Of a stretch of 64,000 nt of DNA, positions 56,450 through 64,000 are shown one piece after another. The first letter of the stretch is position 1, and each line of letters begins with the position of its first letter. Both the position numbers and the translations under genes were made by a program. The notes under the pieces are model-generated. The model had not been told where the DNA came from. It saw only the letters and a list, made by a program, of their open reading frames with translations, and made no database searches. The DNA comes from PBB1 sp040400875 (GTDB lineage: Bacteria > Pseudomonadota > Gammaproteobacteria > Burkholderiales > Burkholderiaceae_C): assembly GCA_040400875.1 (NCBI GenBank), contig JBBAPK010000005.1, positions 1-64,000 on the forward strand. Direction: 5' to 3'.

Positions 56450-57154
56450 ATGGACACTGCACAAAGCGTGATTCGACTGCTGCCCTGGGTGGACTGGGCC
56501 GCGCTGCTGCTGTTCTTCGCGGGCTGGGGCGGTTATGTCTGGTTTGCACGCCATCTGACAGACCAGCGGCCTTCGTTGCTGGCGTCGACCAACCGATTCC
56601 GCCGCGACTGGATGCTGCAGGTCACCCATCGCGAGGTGCGCGTGGTCGATGGCGTGTTGCTGCAAAACATGTCGAGCAGCCCGTCGTTTTTCGCGTCGAC
56701 CACCATCCTGATCATTGGCGGCTTGCTGGCGGTGCTGGGATCGAGCAGCGCCAGCCAGGTGGTGAGCGAGATTCCGTTTGCCGTGCGCACCTCGTCGCTG
56801 GTGTTTGACATGAAGGTGGCGCTGATGCTGTCCATCTTTGTCTATGCCTTCTTTCGCTTCACCTGGTCGATGCGCCAGTACACCTTCGGCGCGCTGATGG
56901 TGGCGTCGGCACCCGAGGCCTCGCAGTTCGCCGAGCAGCAACTGTCGCGCGAAGCATTCGCCGAGCGTGCCGGCCGCGTCGTCGGGCTGGCCGCCGAGAC
57001 CTTCAACGACGGCCTGCGCGCGTGCTACTTTGCCTTTGCCGCCCTGGCCTGGTTCGTCTCGCCCGTGCTGTTCGCCGTGGCCACCGGCGGCGTCATCTAC
57101 GTGCTCTACCAGCGCGAGTTCCACTCGGACGTGCTGGCGGTGCTGGACGCCTGA
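56450..57154 (+). CDS. DUF599-family membrane protein
   Basis: The 234-residue protein has an N-terminal helix (WAALLLFFAGWGGYVWFA), further helices near residues 75-95 and 115-135 and a C-terminal pair around AALAWFVSPVLFAVATGG. This matches DUF599 inner-membrane proteins, which have no assigned function. The in-frame TTG at 56435 is a less likely start. It is convergent with trhO. Confidence 0.78.
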   Translation: MDTAQSVIRLLPWVDWAALLLFFAGWGGYVWFARHLTDQRPSLLASTNRFRRDWMLQVTHREVRVVDGVLLQNMSSSPSFFASTTILIIGGLLAVLGSSSASQVVSEIPFAVRTSSLVFDMKVALMLSIFVYAFFRFTWSMRQYTFGALMVASAPEASQFAEQQLSREAFAERAGRVVGLAAETFNDGLRACYFAFAALAWFVSPVLFAVATGGVIYVLYQREFHSDVLAVLDA

Positions 57155-57200
57155 GGCGGATGTGCTCGAGCGAGCGTTTCTTGCTGCGGCTCGGGCAGGG

Positions 57201-57980
57201 TCATGGCACGGGGCTGTCGGCAGCCTGTGACGCACTGGCCGCATCGGGACCGGCCGGACACAGGTCGGCGCCCACGGTGCGTCGCTCGTCGAAAACGAAG
57301 CAGCGCCCGTCGAAGTGCGCGCCCCCGGTTTCCTCGAAGTACTTGAGGATGCCGCCATCGAGTTGCATGACGCGCTCGATGCCGGCATCGGCCATGAACA
57401 GTGCGGCCTTCTCGCAGCGGATGCCGCCGGTGCAGTAGCTCACTACGGTCTTGCCGCGCAACGCCTCGCGGTGCGCGATCGCGGCGGCGGGAAAGTCGCT
57501 GAACTTGTCGATGCGCCAGTCGATCGCGTTGTGAAAGCGGCCCTCGTCGACCTCGAAGGCGTTGCGCGTGTCGAGCGTGACCACCTCGCGGCCTTCATCG
57601 TCGTGGCCCTGGGCCAGCCAGCGCGCCAGCGTGGCCGGACTGACCGCCGGTGCGCGTTCGGACTGCGGGCGGATCGCCGGGTGGTTCATGCGGATGATCT
57701 CGTGCTTGACCTTGACCATCAGCTTGCCGAAAGGCACGGCATCGGACGGGCTTTCCTTGACCACGAGCGTGGCGAAGCGCGCATCGCCGCGCAGCCAATC
57801 GACAAAGCCACGCACGCTGACGGGGCGGCCGGCCAGAAACAGGTTGATTCCTTCTTGCGCCAGCAGCACCGTGCCCTTGAGCGCCCGCGCAGCGGCGTGA
57901 TGCTGGATCTGCACGCGCAATGCGTCAGCGTCATCGAGCACGACGAAGTGGTAGGCAGAGATGTTCAGGATCGAAGACAC
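57201..57980 (-). CDS. trhO: tRNA uridine(34) hydroxylase, rhodanese-like
   Basis: TrhO (YceA) hydroxylates U34 as the first step toward 5-methoxy- or carboxymethoxyuridine. The 259 residues have the N-terminal YHFVVLDD...LKGTVLLAQEGIN acylphosphatase-like part and a rhodanese domain with catalytic loop YCTGGIRCEKA (C183, C189) and VVTLDTRNAFEV. The start is taken as GTG 57980 because it fits the family N-terminus and a TACACT box ends seven bases upstream. Confidence 0.9.
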   Translation of the reverse strand: MSSILNISAYHFVVLDDADALRVQIQHHAAARALKGTVLLAQEGINLFLAGRPVSVRGFVDWLRGDARFATLVVKESPSDAVPFGKLMVKVKHEIIRMNHPAIRPQSERAPAVSPATLARWLAQGHDDEGREVVTLDTRNAFEVDEGRFHNAIDWRIDKFSDFPAAAIAHREALRGKTVVSYCTGGIRCEKAALFMADAGIERVMQLDGGILKYFEETGGAHFDGRCFVFDERRTVGADLCPAGPDAASASQAADSPVP

Positions 57981-57987
57981 GGGCGGC

Positions 57988-57993
57988 AGTGTA
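57988..57993 (-). promoter_or_regulatory. Candidate -10 (TACACT) close to the trhO start
   Basis: TACACT on the minus strand ends seven bases before GTG 57980, supporting that start and a leaderless transcript. Confidence 0.4.
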
Positions 57994-58043
57994 AGGACGG
58001 GCCGTGAGCGTGAGCGAAGGTCGGCCGGCGCGGGGGGCGTCCG

Positions 58044-58049
58044 TAAAAT
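58044..58049 (+). promoter_or_regulatory. Candidate -10 (TAAAAT) close to the dnaE start
   Basis: TAAAAT ends seven bases before ATG 58057 and there is no SD, placing the likely transcript start at the ATG. Confidence 0.45.
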
Positions 58050-58056
58050 CAATCCA

Positions 58057-61000
58057 ATGCCTTTCGTCCACCTGCGCACGCACACCGAGTACTCCGTCGT
58101 TGACGGCACGCTGCGGATCGACGAGGCGGTGGCGACCGCCGCAGCCGACCGGCAGGTGGCCATGGCCATCACCGATCTGAGCAATCTGTTTGGTGCGATC
58201 AAGTTCTACAGCGCCGCGCTCAAGGCCGGCGTCAAGCCATTGATCGGCGCCGATGTGTGGCTGGAGCCCGAAGCCACAGACCGCCAGCCCACCCGCTTGC
58301 TGCTGCTAGTGCAAAACCACACCGGCTACCTCAACCTGTGCGAAATCCTCACTCGGTGCTGGTCCGGTCCGCCTTCGCAGTCTCAGCCCTGGACGACCTG
58401 GGCCGCATTGAGCGAGTTCAACGAAGGCTTGGTGGCCCTGTCGGGCGCCGATCTGGGCGCAGTGGGTCAGGCGCTGCTGGCGGGCGACACCCCCCGCGCA
58501 CGGGACGTCGCTCAGCGCTTTGCCAGTTTTTTTGCCGGCCGCTTCTACATTGAGCTGCAGCGTGGCGGGCTGCCGGCCCACGAGGCGCATGTGCAAGCTG
58601 CGGTGCCGTTGGCGGCCGAGCTGGGATTGCCGGTGGTGGCCACGCATCCGGTGCAGTTCCTGAAGGCCGACGACTTCGAGGCCCATGAGGCCCGGGTCTG
58701 TGTGGCCGAAGGTGACACGCTGACCAATCCGCGCCGCGTCAAGCGCTTCAACGCCGAGCAATATTTGAAGTCGCAAGCCGAGATGGAAGCGCTGTTCGAC
58801 GACGTGCCCAGCGCGCTGGCCAACTCGGTCGAGATCGCCCGGCGCTGCAGCCTGAAGCTGGTGCTGGGCAAGCCGCAACTGCCGCTGTTTCCGACCCCCG
58901 AGGTCGACGGCGTGCGCATGGCGCCCGAGGCCTACTTTCGACAGACCTCGCACGAGGGTCTGATCGCGCGACTGCTGCAGCTCTACCCCGACGACGCCGA
59001 GCGCGAACGCGAGCGCGCGCGCTATGTCGAGCGGCTCGACTTCGAGATCGCCACCATCTTGAAGATGGGCTTTGCGGGTTACTTTTTGATCGTGGCCGAC
59101 TTCATCAACTGGGCCAAGTCGCACGGCTGCCCGGTGGGCCCGGGGCGCGGCTCGGGTGCGGGCTCGCTGGTGGCCTATTCGCTGAAGATCACCGACCTCG
59201 ATCCGCTTCGCTACAACCTGCTGTTCGAGCGGTTCTTGAACCCCGACCGCGTGTCGATGCCCGACTTCGACATCGATTTTTGCCAAGCCAACCGCGACCG
59301 CGTCATCGACTACGTCAAGGACAAGTACGGCCGCGATGCGGTCAGCCAGATCGTCACCTTCGGCACCATGGCCGCCAAGGCCGCACTGCGCGACGTGGGC
59401 CGCGTGCTGGGCATGGGTTACGGCCACGTGGATGCGATCGCCAAGCTGGTGCCCGCGCCGCCGGGCAAGGTGGTGACGCTGCGTCGCCCTCCGCCCGATG
59501 TCGACGGCAAGCCCGACACCAGCATGATCTACGCGCGGCGCGAGGCGCCCGAGATCGAGGAGCGCGAAGGCAAGGAAGAAGAGGTCGCCGAACTGCTGGC
59601 GCTGGCCGAGCGCGTCGAAGGCATCGTGCGCAATGTCGGCATGCACGCCGGTGGCGTGCTGATCGCGCCGGGCAAGATCACCGACTTCTGTCCGCTGTAC
59701 ATGCAGCCGGGCAGCGACAGCGCGGTCAGCCAGTTCGACAAGGACGACGTCGAGGCCATCGGCCTGGTCAAGTTCGACTTTCTGGGGCTGGCCACGCTGA
59801 CCGTGCTCGAGCTGGCCAAGGACTTCATCCGCGCGCGCCACGCCGATAAGCGCGATTTTTCGTTCGAGGCGCTGGCGCTCAACGATCCCGGCGCCTACCG
59901 GCTGATGAGCGAGGGCAAGACGGTCGCGGTGTTCCAGCTGGAAAGCTCGGGGATGCAGCGCATGCTGCGCGACGCCAAGCCCAGCGTGTTCGAAGACGTG
60001 ATCGCGCTGGTGGCGCTGTACCGCCCCGGCCCGATGGACCTGATCCCGAGCTTTTGCGCCCGCAAGCACGGCCGCGAAGAAGTCGCGTACCCGCACGCGC
60101 TGATGCGCGAGGTGCTCGAGGAGACCTACGGGATCATGGTCTACCAGGAACAGGTGATGCAGGTGGCCCAGATCGTGGGCGGCTACACGCTGGGCGGCGC
60201 CGACCTGCTGCGCCGCGCCATGGGCAAGAAGAAGCTCGAGGAAATGATGACGCACCGCGCCATCTTTGCCGAGGGTGCGGCCAAGAAGGGCATTGGTGAA
60301 CTCAAGGCCAACGAGATCTTCGACCTGATGGAGAAGTTCGCGGGCTACGGCTTCAACAAGTCGCACGCCGCGGCCTATGCGCTGCTGGCGTATCACACCG
60401 CCTGGGCCAAGGTGCACTACCTGGCCGAGTTCACCGCCGCCAACATGAGCGTGGCGATCGACGACACCGACAAGCTCAAGATCTTTCACGACGACGCGGT
60501 GGCGCTGGGCATCGTGTTCGAGCCGCCCGATGTCAACGCGGGAGGCTACCGCTTCGAGCCCATCACGCCGGCCGATGCCGATCGGCGCCAGGGCGAGCGT
60601 GGCCGGGTGCGCTACGGGCTGGGCGCCATCAAGGGCACCGGGCAAGGCGCCATCGAGGCCATCGTGGCCGCGCGCACCTCAGGCGGGGCGTTTTCCAGCT
60701 TGTTCGACTTTTGCGCGCGGGTTGACCGCGCCCGCATCAACAAGCGCACCGTCGAGGCGCTGATCAAGGCCGGCGCCTTCGACCGCTGGGGCGCCGAGCG
60801 CGCCCGACTGCTGGCCAGCGTGGGCCTGGCGCTTGAATTTGCCGATTCGCAGGCAGCGCATGCCGATCAGGGCGGGCTGTTCGACTTCGACGATGCGCAC
60901 GGTTCATCGACGCAGGAGCCGGCCCTTGTTGAAGCCGAGCCCTGGGGCATTCGCGAGCGTCTGATGCTCGAAAAGACGGCGCTGGGTTTTTACCTGTCGG

Positions 61001-61632
61001 GGCATCTGTTCGACCAGAGCGTCGATGAGGTGCGGCAGTTCGCACGCCGCAGCAACGCCGATGTGCTCGACAGCCGCGAGCCGCAGATGCTGGCCGGCAT
61101 CGTGGGCGATCTGCGCGTGGTCAACGGGCAGCGCGGTCGGGTGGCGATCTTCAAGCTTGACGACAAGACCGAGGTCATCGAGGCGGTGGCCAACGAGGAA
61201 CTGCTCAACGCCAACCGCGAGCTGCTCAAGGACGACGAACTGGTGATCGTGCAGGGCAAAGTGCAGCCCGATCGCTTTTCAGGCGGGCTGCGGCTCAACG
61301 TGCAGCAGGTGTGGGACCTGGCTTCAGCGCGCTGTCGCTTTGGCCACTACCTGAGCGTGCAGGTCAACGGCAGCTTGCCGCCGATCGATGAGCTGCTGCG
61401 CGACTTTCCGCCACGTCGGGTGGACAGCGAGCATGGCGAACTGCTGCAAGGCTTGCCGGTGCGGCTGAAAATCCACCGCCAAAGCGCACAGGGTCAGGTT
61501 CGCGGCGATCTCGATCTGGGCGAGCAGGCCCGCTTTTATCCCTGCGACGAGGCGCTTGAGCGCTGGCGGCTGGCTACCGACGGGCGCAGCGCTCGCGTGG
61601 TCTACGAGCACCCGACGGCCGACGACTACTGA
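58057..61632 (+). CDS. dnaE: DNA polymerase III alpha subunit
   Basis: DnaE is the replicative polymerase. The 1191-residue protein has the N-terminal PHP domain (FVHLRTHTEYSVVDG), the catalytic aspartates D403 and D405 in MPDFDIDFCQ (E. coli D401/D403), GPGRGSGAGSLVAY, the palm/fingers region (AVFQLESSGMQRMLRDAKP, VALYRPGPMDLIPSF), an HhH segment and an OB-fold (about 1000-1080, MLAGIVGDLRVVNGQRGRVAIFKLDD). ATG 58057 gives the family start; earlier in-frame codons to 57961 overlap trhO on the other strand. Confidence 0.97.
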   Translation: MPFVHLRTHTEYSVVDGTLRIDEAVATAAADRQVAMAITDLSNLFGAIKFYSAALKAGVKPLIGADVWLEPEATDRQPTRLLLLVQNHTGYLNLCEILTRCWSGPPSQSQPWTTWAALSEFNEGLVALSGADLGAVGQALLAGDTPRARDVAQRFASFFAGRFYIELQRGGLPAHEAHVQAAVPLAAELGLPVVATHPVQFLKADDFEAHEARVCVAEGDTLTNPRRVKRFNAEQYLKSQAEMEALFDDVPSALANSVEIARRCSLKLVLGKPQLPLFPTPEVDGVRMAPEAYFRQTSHEGLIARLLQLYPDDAERERERARYVERLDFEIATILKMGFAGYFLIVADFINWAKSHGCPVGPGRGSGAGSLVAYSLKITDLDPLRYNLLFERFLNPDRVSMPDFDIDFCQANRDRVIDYVKDKYGRDAVSQIVTFGTMAAKAALRDVGRVLGMGYGHVDAIAKLVPAPPGKVVTLRRPPPDVDGKPDTSMIYARREAPEIEEREGKEEEVAELLALAERVEGIVRNVGMHAGGVLIAPGKITDFCPLYMQPGSDSAVSQFDKDDVEAIGLVKFDFLGLATLTVLELAKDFIRARHADKRDFSFEALALNDPGAYRLMSEGKTVAVFQLESSGMQRMLRDAKPSVFEDVIALVALYRPGPMDLIPSFCARKHGREEVAYPHALMREVLEETYGIMVYQEQVMQVAQIVGGYTLGGADLLRRAMGKKKLEEMMTHRAIFAEGAAKKGIGELKANEIFDLMEKFAGYGFNKSHAAAYALLAYHTAWAKVHYLAEFTAANMSVAIDDTDKLKIFHDDAVALGIVFEPPDVNAGGYRFEPITPADADRRQGERGRVRYGLGAIKGTGQGAIEAIVAARTSGGAFSSLFDFCARVDRARINKRTVEALIKAGAFDRWGAERARLLASVGLALEFADSQAAHADQGGLFDFDDAHGSSTQEPALVEAEPWGIRERLMLEKTALGFYLSGHLFDQSVDEVRQFARRSNADVLDSREPQMLAGIVGDLRVVNGQRGRVAIFKLDDKTEVIEAVANEELLNANRELLKDDELVIVQGKVQPDRFSGGLRLNVQQVWDLASARCRFGHYLSVQVNGSLPPIDELLRDFPPRRVDSEHGELLQGLPVRLKIHRQSAQGQVRGDLDLGEQARFYPCDEALERWRLATDGRSARVVYEHPTADDY

Positions 61633-61648
61633 GGCCGGCCGGCCGTGG

Positions 61649-62521
61649 CTAGAACTGCATCAGCCGCTGGCCCATCTTGATGCGGGTGCCCGGTGGCAGG
61701 CCCTCGCACATCGAGTAGCCCTTGGGCGCGAAGACGATGATGGTCGAGCCGTGCTGGAACCAGCCCATCTCGGCACCCTTGTCGAAGTCGGCGTCGCAGC
61801 TCAGCTCGTTGGGCCCGCGGTACTTCACATGCAGCAGCACATCGAGAAAGTGCAGCCGGATGCTGGCCACCAGAATGGCCGCCACCGGAACCAGCGTGAT
61901 CTCGTCGCCCGTGGCGCGCATGCGGGTGCGGATCACCGCGCGTTCGTTTTTGCAGTAAAGCCGCTCGACGCGCTTGAGCGCGACCGGGTTCACGTTCCAG
62001 GTGTCGCCCGAGATGTAGTTGACGCGGTCGACATGGCAGTCGGCCGGCGCATGGAAGCGGTGGTACATCGTTGAGGTCAGCCGCAAGGTGGCGTAGCAAC
62101 CATCGCGGTAGCGCTCGGCGGTGGCTTCGTCACCGAGCAGGTCGAGCAGCGTGTACGGAAAGCCCTTGGCCTGGAACACCGTGACGCCATCGATGGACCC
62201 GCTTTCGCCGACGATGGCATCGCACGGGCTGCTCAGCACCTGCGCTTCGGTGTCGATCGGGCGCAGGCCGGGTTTCAACTCGCGGATGAAGCAGTCGTGC
62301 ATGCTCTTAAAGTGCGTCTTGCGCGCTTCGCTCAGATCGAGGTCGGAAAACGCGCGCCAGATGGCGATCGACACATCGCGCACCAGCGGAATCTCGATCT
62401 GGCTGAACCAGCCGATGAAGCGCGTGAGCGCGATGCGAGGCACGCGGTTGGTCAGCAGGAAGTTGAGGTCTTCTTGCTGCAGCAGGCGGTCTTTCAGGGA
62501 TCGTGTGGGGGTTGGTTTCAT
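61649..62521 (-). CDS. psd: Phosphatidylserine decarboxylase
   Basis: Psd makes phosphatidylethanolamine from phosphatidylserine. The 290-residue proenzyme has the HRFHAPADC motif and ends with the self-cleavage site, here HGST (in FQHGSTIIVFAP) instead of the common LGST; the serine becomes the pyruvoyl group. A hydrophobic segment near FPYTLLDLLG and the YFIREL-like CFIRELKPGLRPI are typical. ATG 62521 has TAGCAT nine bases upstream. It is divergent from the class III aminotransferase gene. Confidence 0.93.
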   Translation of the reverse strand: MKPTPTRSLKDRLLQQEDLNFLLTNRVPRIALTRFIGWFSQIEIPLVRDVSIAIWRAFSDLDLSEARKTHFKSMHDCFIRELKPGLRPIDTEAQVLSSPCDAIVGESGSIDGVTVFQAKGFPYTLLDLLGDEATAERYRDGCYATLRLTSTMYHRFHAPADCHVDRVNYISGDTWNVNPVALKRVERLYCKNERAVIRTRMRATGDEITLVPVAAILVASIRLHFLDVLLHVKYRGPNELSCDADFDKGAEMGWFQHGSTIIVFAPKGYSMCEGLPPGTRIKMGQRLMQF

Positions 62522-62530
62522 GGGGGTGTC

Positions 62531-62536
62531 ATGCTA
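62531..62536 (-). promoter_or_regulatory. Candidate -10 (TAGCAT) close to the psd start
   Basis: TAGCAT on the minus strand ends nine bases before ATG 62521, with no SD between. Confidence 0.3.
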
Positions 62537-62574
62537 GTGGGTTATCAACGGAACTTCGCAACTGTCGAGTGACC

Positions 62575-64000
62575 ATGGACGAAAACTTGTGGATGTATGT
62601 TTTGGGTGCTGCGGTGATCACGCCGCTGGTGCCCGCGCTGAAACGCCGGCTCGAATTGTCGAGGGCCAAACACCGATCCCTCAGCGGTCACTCCCGCATG
62701 GCCAAGCGGATCTCCAAGATGATCCCCTTCTATGCCTACGGCGAAGACCGCTTCTTCAACTCGGACGGTGCTCCGCCCGAAGTCGCCGAACGCCGTCGCG
62801 CAGGTCTGAAGCGTCTGGGCGACACCTTGCGCGAGCGTGCGCCCAAGTCGATCGCGATGACGGCCGAGGCTCAGGTCGGCGTGTCCGACATGCAGTTCAC
62901 CAGCAGCTACCGCGTGCCGTATCAGTACTCGGGACTGCTGCGCCAGTATGTGAAGACGGGCAGCTTCGTCGAGTCGTCTTCGGGCGTGACCATCACCGAC
63001 CTCGACGGCAACGACTACTTCGACCTCACCGGCTCGTACGGCGTGAACGTGTTCGGCTACGACTTCTACAAGGAGTGCATGGCCGAGGGCAGCGCCAGGG
63101 CGCACAAGCTCGGTCCGGTGCTCGGCGCCTACCACCCCAGCGTTGCCTACAACGTGGCTCGGCTGCGCGAGATTTCGGGTCTGGACGAGGTGTCGTTCCA
63201 CATGTCGGGCACCGAGGCGGTGATGCAGGCGGTGCGGCTGGCCCGCTATCACACGCGTCGCTCTCATCTGGTTCGTTTTTGCGGCGCGTATCACGGCTGG
63301 TGGGAAGACGTGCAACCCGGCATCGGCAACCCGTCGGCCCCCAACAAGACCTACACGCTGGCCGACATGTCCGAGCGCTCGCTGCAGGTGCTGCGCGGGC
63401 GCAAGGACATCGCCTGCGTGCTGATAAATCCGCTGCAGGCGCTGCACCCTAACGCCAGCGCGCCGGGAGACTCCTCTTTGGTCGACAGCGGCCGCGGCGC
63501 TCGCTTCGACCGCGAGGCCTACACGCGCTGGTTGCAGCAACTGCGTGAGGTCTGCACCGAACGCGGCATCGTGCTGATCTTTGACGAGGTGTTCGTGGGC
63601 TTTCGGCTCGCACCGGGCGGCGCGCAAGAGTACTTTGGCGTCAAGGCCGACATGGTCACCTACGGCAAGACGCTGGGCGGTGGTTTCCCGGTTGGCGTGG
63701 TGTGCGGCCGCAACGACCTCATGAAGCGTTTTCGTGATGACCGGCCGGCCGACATCTGCTTTGCCCGCGGCACCTTCAATTCGCATCCTTATGTGATGGG
63801 CGCGATGCAGGTGTTTCTCGAGCGGCTGCAGACCCAGGAAGTTCAAGCGATCTACACGGATCTTGAAGCCACCTGGAACCGCCGCGCCAACCGGATGAAT
63901 CAGCGGCTGGCCGAGGTGGGTTTGCCGGTTCAGGTGGTCAATTTGTCGACCATCTGGACGGTGCGTTACACGCAACCCTCGCGCTACAACTGGATGCTGC
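62575..64000 (+). CDS. Class III aminotransferase (glutamate-1-semialdehyde aminomutase-like), 3' end beyond the window
   Basis: The frame from ATG 62575 stays open to the window edge (475 codons). An N-terminal hydrophobic segment (WMYVLGAAVITPLVPAL) and about 90 residues precede a fold-type I PLP domain: SSSGVTITDLDGNDYFDLTGSYGVN, MSGTEAVMQAVRLARYHT, FCGAYHGWW, LIFDEVFVGFR and the PLP lysine in TYGKTLGGGFPVG (K365). It resembles glutamate-1-semialdehyde aminomutases, but those lack the membrane-like N-terminus. It may be part of a larger multidomain protein. The substrate is unknown. Confidence 0.8.
   Translation, partial: MDENLWMYVLGAAVITPLVPALKRRLELSRAKHRSLSGHSRMAKRISKMIPFYAYGEDRFFNSDGAPPEVAERRRAGLKRLGDTLRERAPKSIAMTAEAQVGVSDMQFTSSYRVPYQYSGLLRQYVKTGSFVESSSGVTITDLDGNDYFDLTGSYGVNVFGYDFYKECMAEGSARAHKLGPVLGAYHPSVAYNVARLREISGLDEVSFHMSGTEAVMQAVRLARYHTRRSHLVRFCGAYHGWWEDVQPGIGNPSAPNKTYTLADMSERSLQVLRGRKDIACVLINPLQALHPNASAPGDSSLVDSGRGARFDREAYTRWLQQLREVCTERGIVLIFDEVFVGFRLAPGGAQEYFGVKADMVTYGKTLGGGFPVGVVCGRNDLMKRFRDDRPADICFARGTFNSHPYVMGAMQVFLERLQTQEVQAIYTDLEATWNRRANRMNQRLAEVGLPVQVVNLSTIWTVRYTQPSRYNWML

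Noticed and set aside
58306..60645. 779-codon minus-strand open frame
   Set aside because: It is antisense to dnaE, which carries the catalytic aspartates; no domain is seen in the shadow frame.

Overview
The window looks like chromosomal core genome of a high-GC betaproteobacterium, most likely order Burkholderiales. The evidence is the order rpsP-rimM-trmD-rplS followed by a NUDIX hydrolase, a CobD-like protein, rsgA, an M48 protease and orn; a long-form TrpS; a DesA-type desaturase next to rpmG/rpmB; and the block of type II homoserine kinase, BPSS1780-like membrane protein, DUF2782 protein and polA. Two runs of exactly 100 N (2746-2845 and 9859-9958) mark it as a draft scaffold. Both gaps cut genes, and the missing sequence is clearly longer than 100 bases.

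Layout: 1-5.6 kb holds the pcnB end, folK, a TM2-domain protein, the ribosomal/tRNA-modification operon (rimM and trmD broken by gap 1), a NUDIX hydrolase and a CobD-like protein. 5.6-14.3 kb holds rsgA, an M48 protease, orn, trpS, purN (broken by gap 2), an rRNA cytosine methyltransferase, a desaturase, rpmG, rpmB and trxB. 14.4-23 kb is a tightly packed plus-strand run: a Crp/Fnr regulator, ftsK, lolA, rarA and livHMGF without a substrate-binding protein. 23-34 kb holds a small membrane protein, a ferredoxin-type reductase, an SDR-type protein, a rhomboid protease, tRNA-Leu(CAA), cysM, a TusA-like protein, galU, valS and uvrD.

The most accessory part is 34-47 kb. A palindromic repeat array and a nested inverted repeat lie in front of pckG. 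Then comes a minus-strand cluster of secreted or membrane proteins: PhoD, an unknown secreted protein, PhoA, a HupE/UreJ-like membrane protein, a PpiC-like foldase and a large secreted PHP-type protein that has a Pho-box-like sequence upstream. Next are a VPLPA-CTERM surface protein, a Tat-exported PCu(A)C-like protein that seems to lack its copper ligands, and a lipoprotein. 47-62.5 kb returns to housekeeping: a fused MFS/spermidine-synthase-like protein, a 2OG-Fe(II) oxygenase, a BPSS1780-like protein, thrB, a DUF2782 protein, polA, gluQ, a DUF599 protein, trhO, dnaE and psd. The right edge cuts a class III aminotransferase with an N-terminal membrane segment.

A recurring feature is a -10-like hexamer 5-9 bases before the start codon, with no Shine-Dalgarno in between. 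It appears at about a dozen genes (ftsK, uvrD, polA, dnaE, psd, trhO and others) and suggests frequent leaderless transcription. I found no rRNA, CRISPR array, prophage or complete insertion sequence. The best candidate for an undescribed system is the phosphatase/PHP/HupE/foldase cluster at 36.6-44.8 kb.
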